Shown: in pieces, positions 6,200 through 7,765 of the stretch
How positions within the stretch are numbered: position 1 is the stretch's first letter
How the letters are laid out: each line of letters starts with the position of its first letter
Source of the DNA: Allobrachymonas sp.
GTDB lineage: Bacteria; Pseudomonadota; Gammaproteobacteria; Burkholderiales; Burkholderiaceae_C
DNA: 7,765 nucleotides
Assembly: GCA_012036375.1 (NCBI GenBank)
Contig: JAAUOI010000136.1
Coordinates: 1 to 7,765, forward strand
Direction: 5' to 3'
Program-made: the position numbers and the translations under genes
Notes under the pieces: model-generated
What the model saw: only the letters and a program-made list of their open reading frames with translations
What the model was told of the DNA's origin: nothing
Databases searched by the model: none

Positions 6200-7662
6200 G
6201 CTTGACTCCAAGGCAAGGGCTGCGCATTCGTGCCCCAATAAAAACTTTTTTGCATCATGTATTCCATGATCGACGCTGCGCCTTTTTCTCTGCCTAAGCC
6301 ACTCATTTTGTAGCCGGTAAACGGCGTGCTGATGGAAAAGAGTTTGTAGGTATTGACCCAGACTGTGCCGGCCGTGATCGCTTGGCCTAGGCGCAGGGCG
6401 GTTTTGTAATCTTTGCTCCAAATGCCGCAGGCGAGGCCATATTCATTGTCGTTCGCTTGGCTCACCAAATCCGCTTCATCTTCCCAAGGCAGCAAACAGA
6501 GCACAGGCCCGAAAATTTCTTCGCGGCAGGTGCGACTGGTGTTGGGCAGACCTTCAAAAATCGTGGGCTCGTAGTAGTAGCCCAACTCGTTGCCAGTTCG
6601 CTTACCGCCACAAAGCAATTGACCGCCTTCTTCCAAAGCGAGTGCCACATAACGCTCCACGCTTTCACGGTGGCTTTTGGAAATCAGCGGGCCTATATGC
6701 GTCGTCTCAAGCGATGGATCGGCCACGCACAGCCTCGTTGTTTGCTCGACCAAACGCCGCTTGAATTCCTCATACACACTCGCATGCACAAAGGCGCGCG
6801 AGCCCGCCACGCAGCTCTCGCCGCTCGATGAAAAGATGCCGTAGACCACGCCAGCGACGGCATGATCCAAATCCGCATCACTGCAAACGATGGTGGGCGA
6901 TTTACCGCCCAATTCGAGCGATACGGACATGAGCTTTTTCGCGGCCAATTCGGCAATCCCCAGCCCCACATTTGTGCCACCCGTGAAAGCAATGCGCTTG
7001 ATGAGCGGATGCCGCACCAGCGCATCGCCAATCACCGAGCCCTTGCCGGGAAGCACGGAGAGAATGCCCGGCGGCAGCCCGGCCTGCTCGCCAATCCGCG
7101 CCAGCTCAATCGCCATACGCGGCGTGATCTCAGCCGGCTTGATCACCACGGCGCAGCCGGCAGCCAGTGCTGGCGCGATCTTCTGCGCTTCACTCGCTAT
7201 CGGAGAATTCCAAGGCGTGATCGCACCCACCACGCCCAGCGGCTGATACAAACTCATCGTGAGGAAATCGCCCCGCTGCGGCGTAACGGGGCTTTCAAAG
7301 GTTTCGCACACGGCCGCGAAGTATTGAAACGTGCCGGCAGCGCTGGCCACCAAGGCGCGGCATTCTTTGACGGGTTTGCCATTGTCCAAGCGCTGCAAAC
7401 TAGCCAGCTCTTCGCTACGCTCGCGGATCAATGCGGCCATTTTGTGGAGGATGGCGGCTCGCTGATGCGGCATGAGCGCTGCCCAATCGGACTTATGGCG
7501 GGCGGCTTCGGCAAAGCACACGGCTTGATCCACATCATCAACCTTGCAAGCATGTAGTTGCGCCACTGTCTCACCCGTGGCTGGGTATTCGGTGGAATAC
7601 AGAGCGCCGCTGCCATCTTGCCACTGGCCTGCGAAGTAGGTTTGAAGATGAGTTATCGACAT
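6196..7662 (-). CDS. NAD(P)-dependent aldehyde dehydrogenase
   Basis: Intact 488-residue soluble enzyme of the aldehyde dehydrogenase superfamily, oxidising an aldehyde to the carboxylate (or thioester) with NAD(P). All main signatures are present: Asn152 in TPWNSP, Lys175 in IKPAE, the nucleotide-binding FTGGTNVG at 227-234, the general base Glu250 in LELGGKSP, and the catalytic Cys284 in GESCVAGSR. EEIFGPV is at 381-387 and SGLGREKG at 454-461. Length is normal for the family. The ATG at 7660-7662 has TAAGG 7 bases upstream. It is the first gene of the minus-strand operon within the window, and its stop overlaps the VOC start. The promoter should lie in or beyond repeat copy B, which begins only 16 bases upstream of the start codon. 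Family is certain. The substrate, presumably an aldehyde from ring or side-chain degradation, is inferred only from neighbours. Confidence 0.97.
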   Translation of the reverse strand: MSITHLQTYFAGQWQDGSGALYSTEYPATGETVAQLHACKVDDVDQAVCFAEAARHKSDWAALMPHQRAAILHKMAALIRERSEELASLQRLDNGKPVKECRALVASAAGTFQYFAAVCETFESPVTPQRGDFLTMSLYQPLGVVGAITPWNSPIASEAQKIAPALAAGCAVVIKPAEITPRMAIELARIGEQAGLPPGILSVLPGKGSVIGDALVRHPLIKRIAFTGGTNVGLGIAELAAKKLMSVSLELGGKSPTIVCSDADLDHAVAGVVYGIFSSSGESCVAGSRAFVHASVYEEFKRRLVEQTTRLCVADPSLETTHIGPLISKSHRESVERYVALALEEGGQLLCGGKRTGNELGYYYEPTIFEGLPNTSRTCREEIFGPVLCLLPWEDEADLVSQANDNEYGLACGIWSKDYKTALRLGQAITAGTVWVNTYKLFSISTPFTGYKMSGLGREKGAASIMEYMMQKSFYWGTNAQPLPWSQA

Positions 7663-7678
7663 ATTTGCGCCTTAAGCT

Positions 7679-7765
7679 TAGGTAACGCGAAAAGCGCGAA
7701 AATTCGCGAAAAACGCAAAAAAGAACAAAGAAGGCGGACTTGTTGTTTTAGCTGATTGAGTTTTA
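7679..7765. repeat. Near-palindromic CGCGAAAA-type repeat element, copy B (truncated by window end)
   Basis: Starts with TAGGTAACGCGAAAA and continues in the same order and spacing as copy A read on the other strand: a 20-nt block, a 17-nt block, then TTTTAGCTGATT at 7746-7757. The far arm, expected to end in a TTTTCGCGTTA-like sequence, would lie just beyond 7765. It sits immediately upstream of the aldehyde dehydrogenase, so it occupies the likely leader or promoter region of the operon. Confidence 0.72.

Noticed and set aside
6200..6421. A 74-codon upstream extension of the VOC protein.
   Set aside because: It lies wholly inside the aldehyde dehydrogenase in another frame. The ATG in the ATGA overlap starts exactly where VOC-like sequence begins.
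6862..7557. A 231-codon plus-strand open frame opposite the aldehyde dehydrogenase.
   Set aside because: It is fully antisense to a certain, intact gene. Its predicted protein is His/Arg-rich with no recognisable motif, as expected for a mirror frame.

Overview
The window looks like chromosomal DNA of a betaproteobacterium, most likely Burkholderiales and plausibly Comamonadaceae-like. This rests on protein character only: a TctD/TctE-type two-component pair whose kinase starts with the LFGEILDWM signature, a SPINDLY/GT41-like C-terminus, and a Rieske/VOC/aldehyde dehydrogenase cluster containing a small 'recombinase-like helix-turn-helix' protein. Base composition is moderately GC-rich by eye. 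No RNA gene, CRISPR array, transposase or origin was seen. No gene-free stretch reaches 300 bases.

Left part (1-2977). The 3' end of a plus-strand gene, perhaps a GT41 O-GlcNAc-transferase-like protein, converges on and overlaps the end of a minus-strand sensor kinase. The kinase lies directly downstream of its OmpR-type response regulator. Divergent from the regulator, across a 189-bp intergenic region, is a small exported protein of unknown function on the plus strand.

Middle (2978-3776). A minus-strand protein carries a single cyclic-nucleotide-binding domain with no visible output domain. It converges on the exported protein.

Right part (3777-7662). A minus-strand operon reads aldehyde dehydrogenase -> VOC (extradiol-dioxygenase/glyoxalase-like) protein -> 75-aa helix-turn-helix-like protein -> Rieske oxygenase alpha subunit. 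Coupling is tight: ATGA overlap between the first two genes and short gaps with good ribosome binding sites after that. Together these would hydroxylate an aromatic or related ring, possibly cleave or rearrange the product, and oxidise an aldehyde. The substrate is not readable from sequence, and no reductase or ferredoxin partner lies in the window.

Two copies of an AT-rich, CGCGAAAA-patterned near-palindromic element lie at 4858-4978, inside the operon, and from 7679 to the window end, just upstream of the operon's first gene. They are the least expected structure here.

Four genes (response regulator, exported protein, cyclic-nucleotide protein, Rieske oxygenase) are each interrupted by one or more apparent 1-nt deletions. 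Most are in runs of A/T, and restoring one base rebuilds family-typical protein each time. Sequencing undercalls are the likeliest explanation, so these genes are annotated across the frameshifts.
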